Shown here: in pieces, positions 23,382 to 31,484 of the stretch
Numbering within the stretch: the stretch's first letter is position 1
How the letters are laid out: each line of letters opens with the position of its first letter
NCBI GenBank assembly: GCA_014879465.1
Contig: JACSSA010000089.1
Span: 1-33,915 of the forward strand
Direction of reading: 5' to 3'
Length of the DNA stretch: 33,915 nucleotides
Source of the DNA: Rhodothermales bacterium
GTDB lineage: Bacteria; Bacteroidota; Rhodothermia; Rhodothermales; BA12
Notes under the pieces: generated by a model
Databases searched by the model: none
Seen by the model: the letters and a program-made list of their open reading frames with translations, nothing else
What the model was told of the DNA's origin: nothing
Program-made: the position numbers and the translations under genes

Positions 23382-24430
23382 AGGGTGGATTTTCCTGGAA
23401 ACGAACCGTCATGAAATCCACAGGCTCGGACTATTGAGGTTCGTTCGTTGAAGTCTGATGGGAGTATAATCCACCCATCTCCCATTTTGCGAACTCCGCT
23501 TCGGGTCATAACAGACACGCTTGTCGTATGGCCTCCCCCTTGACGAGGGGCAACAACAGCCCCCCAGTCGTCTTCTGTAAGATCGGGACGAAAAAATAAT
23601 GCCCGGATGCTTGGTAATCCATCTATAAAATCCCAGAATAGGCCGATTAGGTGATTGGTCTTGCGATGATGCGCTTTCCAGTCTAAGCTTTTGAGCAATG
23701 CAATCCGTGTATCGCCAACTCCATGTTTAGGAGTACCTGAAGAAGCTGGGGGAGTAGTTCCACAGGTCGCTTTGACCTCAACGCCTCCAAAAGCGTAGCT
23801 GCTCCAAGCTCCTTTGGAAGTGGTCAAGCCTTTTGCTTCGACTTCATTGATATACTTTCTGCCTTCAGGTGTGAGGGCTAACAAATCCGGATACCCATCT
23901 TGGTGCGGATTAGGCATCAAGATGTCTGGCATGCAAGAAGCAAGTGTGGCCTTGAAAACTTCGCCAACGAAGCTGCTCAAATTTCGAAGCCCCAATATCT
24001 CAAATACAGGAATCTGCTCTCCTATAGTCTCCTGCATGTCACTCAGTCTGCGGTTTGCTTCGACAATGGCGCGCTCCAGATAATCGGGAACAAGCTCATG
24101 TCTGACATCGCCTTCGCGCGCAAATACGAGCGCGTCGTCGGGAAGGTCTGTTCTTTTCAGCCACGTTACCTCTGAGGCGGCTTCTTCTTCGACGGGGCTT
24201 GTCGAAGCCTCAAATTCCTCCAGCTCGAATACGAATTCCGATAGCGCCTTTTCGAAGGCGTTCGCGATGCGGATTAGCGTATCAAGGGTCGGTATTTTCA
24301 GCCCTCTCTCCAGCTGACTTATCGTCGTCTGGTGGACTCCAGACGACTCGGCGAGTTGCTGCTGCGTCCATTCCTGTGCCTGACGGCGTGACTTGAGGAA
24401 TGGGCCAAAGTGGCTGACAAGGGTATCCAT
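23351..24430 (-). CDS. XRE helix-turn-helix fused to a PD-(D/E)XK-like restriction endonuclease
   Basis: A 359-residue two-part protein. Residues 11-62 are an XRE/Cro-type helix-turn-helix (LKSRRQAQEWTQQQLAESSG, VHQTTISQLERGLKIPTLDTL), the fold of restriction-modification controller proteins. After an acidic linker (67-90), residues about 150-330 look like a nuclease: GYPDLLAL with D182, then GGVEVKATCG with E218 and K220, the spacing of a PD-(D/E)XK site. The low-GC context and the convergent methyltransferase support a restriction enzyme that also controls its own gene. Automatic annotation could easily call this only a helix-turn-helix protein. ATG at 24430 is preferred over TTG at 24448. 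The nuclease assignment is inference from motif and context. Confidence 0.75.
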   Translation of the reverse strand: MDTLVSHFGPFLKSRRQAQEWTQQQLAESSGVHQTTISQLERGLKIPTLDTLIRIANAFEKALSEFVFELEEFEASTSPVEEEAASEVTWLKRTDLPDDALVFAREGDVRHELVPDYLERAIVEANRRLSDMQETIGEQIPVFEILGLRNLSSFVGEVFKATLASCMPDILMPNPHQDGYPDLLALTPEGRKYINEVEAKGLTTSKGAWSSYAFGGVEVKATCGTTPPASSGTPKHGVGDTRIALLKSLDWKAHHRKTNHLIGLFWDFIDGLPSIRALFFRPDLTEDDWGAVVAPRQGGGHTTSVSVMTRSGVRKMGDGWIILPSDFNERTSIVRACGFHDGSFPGKSTLQTTTSNSDP

Positions 24431-24466
24431 GCTTCCACGATATCCCAAAGGTCGCCCCCAATTCCA

Positions 24467-24480
24467 AAGACTATAGTCTT
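24467..24480. promoter_or_regulatory. C-box-like palindromic operator
   Basis: AAGACTATAGTCTT is a perfect 14-bp palindrome. Its core GACT-AT-AGTC resembles C-boxes (GACT-N3-AGTC type) bound by controller proteins of type II restriction-modification systems. It ends 36 bp upstream of the nuclease ATG at 24430, and the nuclease carries an XRE domain. The last two bases are also part of the metal-ATPase stop codon (24479-24481). Confidence 0.6.
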
Positions 24481-26551
24481 ATTTCTGTTCTTGGGCATGG
24501 TGGTACGCCTCGGCGCGGTAGGCGAGCAGGCGCAGGGCGTTGAAGACGACGAGGAGCGTGGAACCCTCGTGCAGCACGACGGCCGGACCCATCCGCAGGC
24601 CGAAGAGCGCCGCCGGGATCAGAAAGGCAACCATCGCGAGGCTGAGCCACACGTTCTGCCGGATGGTACGGGCGGCGCGGCGCGACAATCCGACGGCGAA
24701 CGGCAGCGTCGAGAGGTCGTCGGCCATCAACGCCACGTCGGCGGTTTCGAGGGCCACGTCGGAGCCGGCGGCGCCCATGGCGATGCCCACGGTGGCGGCG
24801 GCCAGCGCGGGCGCGTCGTTCACGCCATCGCCGACCATCGCGACGCCGCGCCCGTTTTGGGCGAGCGAGCGCACGGCGGTGACCTTGTCCTCGGGCATCA
24901 GGTCGCCGCGAGCGCCGTCCAGTCCCACCGATTGCGCCACGGCGTCGGCCACGCCCTGCCGGTCGCCGGAGAGCATCACCATCTCCTCCACGCCCAAGCC
25001 GCGCAGGCGCTGCACCACGGCGGCGGCGGTGGCACGGGGCGGATCCATCACGCCGAGCGCGCCCAAGTACCGCTCGCCACGCTGGACGATGAACGTCGTC
25101 CGTCCTGCCGATTCAAGCTCCGCCACGTCGCGGCGAACGGTGTCGGGCAGGGCGGCATGGTCGGGTTTGCCGACGTACACGACGTCGCCGCCGAGACGTC
25201 CGCGCAGGCCCTTGCCGGTGAGCGCTTCGACGGCTTCGGCCCGCTGCGACGGTTCGCGCCCGAGCCGTTCGATGCCGCTTGCGACAACGCCGCGGGCGAT
25301 CGGGTGGTCGATTTCGCGCTCGACGGCCACCGCCGCCTCCAACAGATCGGTTTCGTCGACGCCCGGCGCGGGGCGCACGTCGGTGAGTTGCGGGCGGCCC
25401 TCGGTGAGTGTGCCCGTCTTGTCGAAGGCGATTACCGAGACGCTGCCGAGCGCTTCGAGTGCCGCGCCGCCTTTGACGAGCACCCCGCCGCGTCCGGCCC
25501 GCGCGACGCCCGCCAGCACGGCGCTGGGGGTGGCGATGGCGAGGGCGCACGGGCTGGCTCCGACGAGCACGGCCATCGCCCGGTAAAACGACGTCTGCCA
25601 CGGCTCGTCGATCACGACCCACGCGAACAGCAGCACGAACACGAAGGCGAGGACGACGGGCACGAACACGCGCTCGACGCGGGCGGCGAACTGCTGCGTG
25701 GGCGAGCGGTTGGTTTCGGCTTCGGCGACGAGTTGGGCCACGCGGGCGAGGGTGGACTGCGACGCCAGCCGCGTCACGACCACGTCCAGCGACCCGCTGC
25801 CGTTGAGCGATCCGGCAAAGACCCGGTGCTCGGCGTCCAGCCGTGCCGGGTCGGCCAAGGCCGAGGCCACGTCGTCCACGGGCCGCTTGTCGACGGGGAC
25901 GGACTCGCCCGTCACGGGGGCTTGGTTGACGGCGCTTTCGCCGGATTGCACGAACCCGTCGGCGGGAAGACGCTCGTGCGGACGGACGACGACCACATCG
26001 CCCACGGCCAGATCGTTGACCGATACTACGGTCTCCGTGCCGTCGCTGGCTCGGCGACGGGCGGTGTCTGGAGCAAGGTCGGCGAGGGCTTCTACGGCGC
26101 GACGGGCGCGTCCCATCGCGTGGTGTTCGAGGCCGTGCGCAAGGGTGAACATGAAGAGCAGCAGCGCGCCTTCGCGGTATTCGCCCAGCAGCGCCGCGCC
26201 AAACGCCGCGGCCACCATCAGCACGTCCACGTCGAACCGTCGGCTGCGGATGGCCTGCCACGCGTCCTGAACCGGAAACCATCCCCCGGCGAGGTAGGCG
26301 ACGGCAAACACCCCGACGGCGACCGCCTGCGGAACGCCCGGCACGAACGTTTCGAGCGCCCAGCCGCCCGCGGTGGCTATCCCGGCAATGGCGGCGGCGA
26401 CGAGTTCAAGGGTGGCGGAGCCGTGGTCGTGGCCGTGATCGTCGGCTTTGCGCGGCCCGTACTTCTCCGCGCAGCAGTTGACCCTCTCGTCGTGGGAATG
26501 ACCGTGAGGGTCGTGCGTGGTGACGGGCGGCGGGACGATGGCGGTAGGCAC
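24479..26551 (-). CDS. P1B-4-like heavy-metal-transporting ATPase
   Basis: A 690-residue P-type pump. Landmarks: actuator TGES (214-217), membrane metal-binding SPC (333-335), phosphorylated D377 in DKTGTLT, the heavy-metal HP dipeptide (H415-P416), hinge GDGVNDAPAL, and HEGST in a late helix. SPC with HEGxT marks the P1B-4 subgroup (CtpD/CoaT/PfeT type), known for cobalt, iron(II) or zinc export. There is no folded N-terminal metal domain; instead residues 13-43 hold seven His and a Cys pair (HDPHGHSHD, CC, HGHDHG). The start is GTG at 26551. The stop codon touches the C-box-like palindrome, the right edge of the island. Confidence 0.92.
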   Translation of the reverse strand: MPTAIVPPPVTTHDPHGHSHDERVNCCAEKYGPRKADDHGHDHGSATLELVAAAIAGIATAGGWALETFVPGVPQAVAVGVFAVAYLAGGWFPVQDAWQAIRSRRFDVDVLMVAAAFGAALLGEYREGALLLFMFTLAHGLEHHAMGRARRAVEALADLAPDTARRRASDGTETVVSVNDLAVGDVVVVRPHERLPADGFVQSGESAVNQAPVTGESVPVDKRPVDDVASALADPARLDAEHRVFAGSLNGSGSLDVVVTRLASQSTLARVAQLVAEAETNRSPTQQFAARVERVFVPVVLAFVFVLLFAWVVIDEPWQTSFYRAMAVLVGASPCALAIATPSAVLAGVARAGRGGVLVKGGAALEALGSVSVIAFDKTGTLTEGRPQLTDVRPAPGVDETDLLEAAVAVEREIDHPIARGVVASGIERLGREPSQRAEAVEALTGKGLRGRLGGDVVYVGKPDHAALPDTVRRDVAELESAGRTTFIVQRGERYLGALGVMDPPRATAAAVVQRLRGLGVEEMVMLSGDRQGVADAVAQSVGLDGARGDLMPEDKVTAVRSLAQNGRGVAMVGDGVNDAPALAAATVGIAMGAAGSDVALETADVALMADDLSTLPFAVGLSRRAARTIRQNVWLSLAMVAFLIPAALFGLRMGPAVVLHEGSTLLVVFNALRLLAYRAEAYHHAQEQK

Positions 26552-26629
26552 GGCAAGGCGAGGCGGATCGTGCGGTGAACGGCGGGCGTCGGCAGGGGTT
26601 CAGCCGCCGCACCTCGTCTCACCCAGCGC

Positions 26630-27157
26630 TCATGCCGCGCCGTCGCGCTCGAGCAGGTGCCGCATCAGTTTCTCGTGGCGTTCGTGCAGCTGGTCGTGGG
26701 ATTCGAGCAGCGCGTCGTACTTGTCGTGCAGCGCGTCGAGGCGGGCACGCAGGGCGCGGATTTCGGATTCGGAGCGGAGGTTGACCTCGTAGTCGTGCTC
26801 CACGGCGAGGCGGTCTTTGGCCGCTTGCCGGTTCTGGCTCATCATGATGATCGGGGCCTGAAACGCCGCGAGCGTGGAAAGCATCAGGTTGAGCAGGATG
26901 AACGGGTACGGGTCGAAGTGGTCGCGCAGCGGCAAAAGCTCCGTGTTGAGCGCCATCCAAAAGGCCAAGATGCCCATAAAGAGCAGCACGAACGTCCACG
27001 ACCCGCCGAAGGCGGCCACCTTGTCGGCGGCGCGGTCTCCGAAGGTGAGGCGATCCTCGAACTCGTCGTTCGTGTTGGGCAGCTTGGGCCGTCGCAGCTT
27101 GGAGGGCATGTGCCGCACCTGGTGCGAGAGGCGTCGAACATGCGAGGTGAACGGCAT
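26630..27157 (-). CDS. DUF1003 membrane protein
   Basis: The 175-residue product is a clear DUF1003 member: DRAADKVAAFGGSWTFVLLF, a second helix in FDPYPFILLNLMLSTLAAF, then QAPIIMMSQNRQAAKDRLAVEHDYEVNLRSE. Two membrane helices lie at about residues 52-70 and 85-103. The C-terminal 60 residues form a charged coiled coil (LHDKYDALLESHDQLHERHEKLM). Its biochemical role is unknown. It starts 13 bp after the FrnE-like gene and is probably co-transcribed with it. ATG at 27157 is used; an internal Met at residue 17 is possible. Confidence 0.9.
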   Translation of the reverse strand: MPFTSHVRRLSHQVRHMPSKLRRPKLPNTNDEFEDRLTFGDRAADKVAAFGGSWTFVLLFMGILAFWMALNTELLPLRDHFDPYPFILLNLMLSTLAAFQAPIIMMSQNRQAAKDRLAVEHDYEVNLRSESEIRALRARLDALHDKYDALLESHDQLHERHEKLMRHLLERDGAA

Positions 27158-27169
27158 CGGGGCAGGGGG

Positions 27170-27802
27170 TTACAAGGAATCTGCGGAGCGCAGGGCTTTG
27201 TCGAGGGCCGTTTGGAAGACGTCGTCGGGCTGCGCCCCGGAGACGGCAAACCGACGGTCGAACACGACGAGCGGCACGCCGGTGATACCGAGGTGTGCGG
27301 CGGCTTCCAGCGCCACGTCAACATCGGCGTCGTAGGCGTCGCCGTTCAGTACGGTCGAGGCGTCTACGCCCTCCTCCGCAGCGATTTGGGCGAGCGTGGC
27401 GTCGTCGGAGAGGTTCGCGTGCTGCTCGAAGTGGGCGCGGAAAAACCGTCGAGCCAGATCGAACCCGCGGCCGTCCGCCGCCAGCACCAGCCGGTGCGCC
27501 TTTCGGGTGTTGGGCGAGACGGTCATCCGGGAGAAGTCGAAGGCGATGCCCTCTTCTCGCCCGGCATCCTCTACTGCCCGAAACATCGCCTCGGCCCGCG
27601 CCGCCGAGCCGAACTTCCGCACGACGAACGTCTCCCACGGCTCGCCGTCTTCCGGGATCGTGGGGTCGAGCAGAAACGGCTGCCAGTAGCGAACGGTGTT
27701 GGACGCATCGCGCCCGGCCTCGCGTAGCACGCGGTCAAGGCGCACCTCGGCGAGGTAGCACCACGGACAAACCAGATCGGCGAACAGGTCGAGACGGGTC
27801 AT
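27170..27802 (-). CDS. DsbA family oxidoreductase, FrnE-like
   Basis: The 210-residue product is a thioredoxin-fold protein of the DsbA/FrnE group: an N-terminal beta strand MTRLDLFADLVCPWCYLAE with the redox pair C12-P-W-C15, a helical insertion (SPNTRKAHRLVLAADGRG, LARRFFRAHFEQHANLSDDA), and the cis-Pro loop GITGVPLVVFDRRFAVSGAQ. There is no signal peptide, so it should act in the cytoplasm as a thiol oxidoreductase or isomerase. The ATG at 27802 starts right at the first strand; the longer frame is antisense to dxr. It leads a two-gene unit with the DUF1003 protein and diverges from dxr. Confidence 0.92.
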   Translation of the reverse strand: MTRLDLFADLVCPWCYLAEVRLDRVLREAGRDASNTVRYWQPFLLDPTIPEDGEPWETFVVRKFGSAARAEAMFRAVEDAGREEGIAFDFSRMTVSPNTRKAHRLVLAADGRGFDLARRFFRAHFEQHANLSDDATLAQIAAEEGVDASTVLNGDAYDADVDVALEAAAHLGITGVPLVVFDRRFAVSGAQPDDVFQTALDKALRSADSL

Positions 27803-27841
27803 GGCGGTTGGGGTTGCAAGGGTGGAACCGGACGACTGACG

Positions 27842-27849
27842 TAGGTTCC
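27842..27849 (+). promoter_or_regulatory. candidate -7 box for dxr
   Basis: TAGGTTCC resembles TAnnTTTG and lies 31 bp before the dxr ATG at 27881, in the 78-bp divergent space shared with the FrnE-like gene. Confidence 0.3.
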
Positions 27850-27880
27850 AGCCACCCCGCCACTCGCCCTCCGTCTTCCT

Positions 27881-29029
27881 ATGCTTCGTCTCGCCGTCCT
27901 CGGTTCCACCGGCTCCATCGGCACGCAAACGCTCGACGTGGCGCGGAGGCACCCCGACCGGGTGCGCGTTGTGGCGCTCGCCGCGCACCGCAGCGTAGAC
28001 GCGATGGAGGCGCAGGCGCTGGCCGTCCGCCCCGACGTCTGCGCGATGGGCGACCTTGACGCCGCCCGCGACCTCGAACGCCGCCTCGCCGGGACGGGCA
28101 TCCGCGTGCTTGGCGGGATGGAGGCGTTGGACGATTTGGCGGCGTCGCCGGAGAACGACGTCGTGGTGGCGGCGCTCGTGGGGGCCGCCGGGCTGTCGTC
28201 TACGCTCGCGGCGGCGCGTGCGGGCAAACGCATCGCCCTCGCCAACAAGGAAAGCCTCGTCGTGGGCGGTGCGCTGGTCACCGAAACCATCCGGCAAAGC
28301 GGCGGCCAGTTGCTGCCCGTCGATTCCGAACATTCGGCGCTCTTCCAATGCCTCGCAGGCGAGCGTCCGGAGACGGTCGAGCGGTTGGTTCTGACGGGGT
28401 CGGGCGGGCCGTTTCGCACCCGCGACCTCGCCACGTTCGAGACCATCGCGCCCGAAGAAGCCCTCCGGCACCCGACGTGGGCCATGGGCGCGAAGATCAC
28501 CATCGACTCGGCGACGATGATGAACAAGGGTTTGGAGGCCATCGAGGCGGCGTGGCTGTTTGGCGTCGATGCCGACCGCCTCGGTGTGGTGCTGCATCCG
28601 CCGAGCATCGTTCACAGCCTCGTCGTCTTCCGCGACGGCTCCACCAAGGCGCAGCTCGGCCCGCCGTCGATGCTCGTCCCGATTCAACTGGCGCTCTCGT
28701 GGCCCGACCGCTGGCCCGCCGATTTTCCGCGCCAAGCCTTCGACGTGCCGTTTGCGCTGGAGTTCACCCCGCCCGACCCCGCCCGCTATCCGGCGCTTGG
28801 CCTTGCCTTCGACGCGCTGCGTGTCGGCGGCGCGGCCCCCGCCGTGCTCAACGCCGCCAACGAAGCCGCCGTGGCGGCCTTCCTCGACCGCAAACTGCCG
28901 TTTCCCGGCATCGCCCGGACGGTCGCGCTGGCGCTGAATGCCGCGCCCGGGTTCGACGCCACGACGTTCGACGGGCTGATGGACGCCGACGCGTGGGCGC
29001 GCCGCTTCGTGGAAGATCGCCTCGGGTGA
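27881..29029 (+). CDS. dxr: 1-deoxy-D-xylulose 5-phosphate reductoisomerase
   Basis: The committed enzyme of the MEP pathway, converting DXP to MEP with NADPH. The 382-residue product shows the NADPH motif GSTGSIG (8-14), ALANKESLVVGG, the metal and substrate motif DSEHSALFQCL, the flexible loop SGGPFR, HPTWAMGAKITIDSATMMNKGLE and NAANEAAVAAFL. The motif usually written HPQS(I/V)xHS reads HPPSIVHS here. It is the first gene of the dxr-rseP-uppS-bamA run and supplies isoprenoid units used by UppS and by the carotenoid genes at 11.9-13.7 kb. Confidence 0.96.
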   Translation: MLRLAVLGSTGSIGTQTLDVARRHPDRVRVVALAAHRSVDAMEAQALAVRPDVCAMGDLDAARDLERRLAGTGIRVLGGMEALDDLAASPENDVVVAALVGAAGLSSTLAAARAGKRIALANKESLVVGGALVTETIRQSGGQLLPVDSEHSALFQCLAGERPETVERLVLTGSGGPFRTRDLATFETIAPEEALRHPTWAMGAKITIDSATMMNKGLEAIEAAWLFGVDADRLGVVLHPPSIVHSLVVFRDGSTKAQLGPPSMLVPIQLALSWPDRWPADFPRQAFDVPFALEFTPPDPARYPALGLAFDALRVGGAAPAVLNAANEAAVAAFLDRKLPFPGIARTVALALNAAPGFDATTFDGLMDADAWARRFVEDRLG

Positions 29030-29150
29030 CGGCAACGCGGAGACGGTTGCGTCTGCCGCTTTGGCGCAACACACGCGCCGTTTCATCGTTGGCGCGATGA
29101 TTGCCCCTGCCTTTTCGCTCCTTCGGCCTTCCGCCCCCGTCCTTTTCTTG

Positions 29151-30581
29151 ATGCAGGCTATTCTGAACTTCCTGCCGTACGTCGGCTACATCGTACTGGC
29201 CCTGATGATCCTCGTGTTCATCCACGAGTTGGGCCACTTCCTCGCCGCCCGCCTGTTTAAGATGCGGGTGGACAAGTTCTCGATCGGCTTTCCGCCCAAA
29301 ATCGTCGGCAAGACGATCGGCGAGACGGAATACGTCATCGGCGCGACGCCGCTGGGAGGCTACGTCAAGATCGCCGGGATGGTGGACGAGAGCCTCGACA
29401 CCGACGGCCTCGAATCCGAGCCGCAGCCGTGGGAGTTCCGCGCCAAGCCCGTGTGGCAGCGCATCATCGTGATCGTGGCGGGCGTGGTGTTCAACATGCT
29501 GCTTGCGTGGGGCATCTTCGCCGCGCTGGCCTACACCAACGGCGATGCCTTCGTGCCTGCCGACAAGGTGACGGGCGTGTATGTGATGGAAGGCAGCACG
29601 GCGGATAAGATGGGCATCCAAACCGGCGACCGCATCGTGCAGGTGGGCCAGCAGACGCTCGTCAAGTACGACGAGCTCGAGCGTCTGCTGCTGCTCGCCG
29701 ACCCGCTCACCGTGACGGTCGAACGCAAGGACTCCACCGGCGCGGCGCAATCCGTCACGCTCACCGGCCCGGCCGACATCATCACCCAGATGAACCGCTC
29801 ACAAGGCGACTTCGGCCTGTCCATCGAGCCGCCGCTCATCGGCAACGTCGCCGAAAGAAGCCCCGCCGACAGCGCCGGCTTGCAACCGGGCGACCGCATC
29901 GTGGCCGTGGACAGCGCGGCGGTGCACTACTGGATGGAACTCGGTCAGAATGTGCAGGCCGCCCATGGCGCACCCGTGACCGTCCGCATCGCCCGCGCCG
30001 ACACGGCGGCGGCGGACACTGCGAAACTGACGCTCGTCTCCGACACCCTCGGCGTCAAAACCTACGATGCGACCGTCACTCCGCGCTTCGAAGCCGCCGA
30101 CAGCACCTACAAACTGGGCGTGGGTAGCCCCACGGGCGAGCAGCTCATCGCGGAGTTCGGCGTCCAGCGCACCCGCTATTCGCTGTCGCAGGCCATCGGC
30201 AAGGGCTGGACGCAGACCGGCACGGCCAGCAAGCTGATCGTCACCAGCCTCACCCGCGTGTTCTCTGGGCGCGACGCCGCCCGCGAAAACCTCGGCGGGA
30301 TGTTCCAGGTCGCCAAGCAGACCCGCGAGGCTGCGCGGGCGGGCTGGGGCGCGTTCTGGGGCATCGTGGCGATGCTCTCGGTGACGCTCGCGGTGATGAA
30401 CATCCTGCCCATCCCGGCGCTCGACGGCGGCCACCTGATGTTCCTGATCTACGAGGGCGTGATGCGGCGCAAGCCGAGCCTGAAGGTTCAAACGGTGATG
30501 CAGTACGCCGGGATGGCGATCCTGCTCGTGCTGATGGCCTTCCTGCTCATCAACGACGCCGTGCGGATGTTCGGCGGCTGA
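29151..30581 (+). CDS. rseP: RIP zinc metalloprotease RseP
   Basis: A site-2-type intramembrane protease. The 476-residue product has HELGH (25-29) in the first membrane helix, two PDZ domains (about 130-205, ending in the KMGIQTGDRIVQVGQ region, and about 225-300, with SAGLQPGDRIVAVDSAAVH), and the third zinc-ligand motif NILPIPALDGGHL (LDGG at 424-427) before the last helix. It likely cleaves anti-sigma factors or leftover signal peptides. The ATG at 29151 is chosen because the frame upstream adds 30 unlike residues. It lies between dxr (121 bp) and uppS (99 bp). Confidence 0.94.
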   Translation: MQAILNFLPYVGYIVLALMILVFIHELGHFLAARLFKMRVDKFSIGFPPKIVGKTIGETEYVIGATPLGGYVKIAGMVDESLDTDGLESEPQPWEFRAKPVWQRIIVIVAGVVFNMLLAWGIFAALAYTNGDAFVPADKVTGVYVMEGSTADKMGIQTGDRIVQVGQQTLVKYDELERLLLLADPLTVTVERKDSTGAAQSVTLTGPADIITQMNRSQGDFGLSIEPPLIGNVAERSPADSAGLQPGDRIVAVDSAAVHYWMELGQNVQAAHGAPVTVRIARADTAAADTAKLTLVSDTLGVKTYDATVTPRFEAADSTYKLGVGSPTGEQLIAEFGVQRTRYSLSQAIGKGWTQTGTASKLIVTSLTRVFSGRDAARENLGGMFQVAKQTREAARAGWGAFWGIVAMLSVTLAVMNILPIPALDGGHLMFLIYEGVMRRKPSLKVQTVMQYAGMAILLVLMAFLLINDAVRMFGG

Positions 30582-30680
30582 GGCTTGGCTTCGGCTTCCC
30601 CCGAAATTCCACGCCGGAAGCGTCCGGGCTTCGGTAGATTCAAGGCTGCGCGTTTCCCGCCGCCTTCCCCCGTCGATTCC

Positions 30681-31484
30681 GTGTCCGAACCGCTCCTCGA
30701 TCCTGCCAGCCCCGAAGGCCGCGCCGATGCGGCCCGCCAAGCGGCGCTGCGCGAGGCCGGGGCCATTCCCAAGCACGTGGCGGTCATTATGGACGGCAAC
30801 GGTCGCTGGGCGAAGCAGCGCGGCCACCACCGCGTCGTCGGCCACCACGAAGGCGTGGTGTCGGTGCGGGACGTGACGGAGGCCGCCGCCGAACTCGGCA
30901 TCGAGGTGCTCACGCTCTACACGTTCTCGACCGAGAACTGGCAGCGCCCGAAGGAGGAGGTGGAAGGGCTGATGCAGCTCTTGGTGGACACCGTCGCGGC
31001 GCAGCGCGAGACGCTGCTGCGCAACGGCGTTCGCCTCGAACTGCTCGGCGATCTCGACGCGCTGCCCGATGCAAGCCGCGTCGCTCTCGACGCGCTCTGC
31101 GACGAAACCGCCGCGCTCAGCCGGATGACGCTCGTGCTCGCGCTCTCGTATTCGGGGCGCTGGGAGATCGTAGAGGCCGCCCGTCGCGTCGCCCAAGACG
31201 TGCAGGCCGGACGGCTCCTGCCCGACGCCGTCACCGAAGAGACCTTCCGCGAGCGGCTGCCGTCGGGGCATCTGCCCGACCCCGACTTGCTCATCCGCAC
31301 CGGCGGCGATGTGCGGGTGTCCAACTTCTTGCTTTGGGGCATCGCCTACACCGAGATCGTCGTAACCGAGACGCTGTGGCCGGATTTTCGCCGCGCCGCG
31401 CTCTACGACGCCATAGCCGAATTCCAAGGCCGCGAGCGCCGATTTGGGCGCGTCCTCGACTCCGCCTCCCCGTCTGCACAATAG
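30681..31484 (+). CDS. uppS: undecaprenyl diphosphate synthase
   Basis: A cis-prenyltransferase that adds isoprene units to farnesyl diphosphate, making the carrier for peptidoglycan and O-antigen. The 267-residue product (from this start) shows KHVAVIMDGNGRWAKQRG with catalytic D38, the LTLYTFSTENWQRP motif, LALSYSGRWEI and the C-terminal RTGGDVRVSNFLLWGIAYTEI (usually RTSGE/GE). The GTG at 30681 suits the family; a TTG at 30585 would add 32 residues through a region holding a possible TAGATTCA promoter box (30635-30642). bamA follows after 71 bp. Confidence 0.93.
   Translation: MSEPLLDPASPEGRADAARQAALREAGAIPKHVAVIMDGNGRWAKQRGHHRVVGHHEGVVSVRDVTEAAAELGIEVLTLYTFSTENWQRPKEEVEGLMQLLVDTVAAQRETLLRNGVRLELLGDLDALPDASRVALDALCDETAALSRMTLVLALSYSGRWEIVEAARRVAQDVQAGRLLPDAVTEETFRERLPSGHLPDPDLLIRTGGDVRVSNFLLWGIAYTEIVVTETLWPDFRRAALYDAIAEFQGRERRFGRVLDSASPSAQ

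Noticed and set aside
24410-26578. 722-codon open frame antisense to the metal ATPase
   Set aside because: The ATPase frame has every P-type motif; the antisense product is Gly/Arg/His-rich and non-globular in look.
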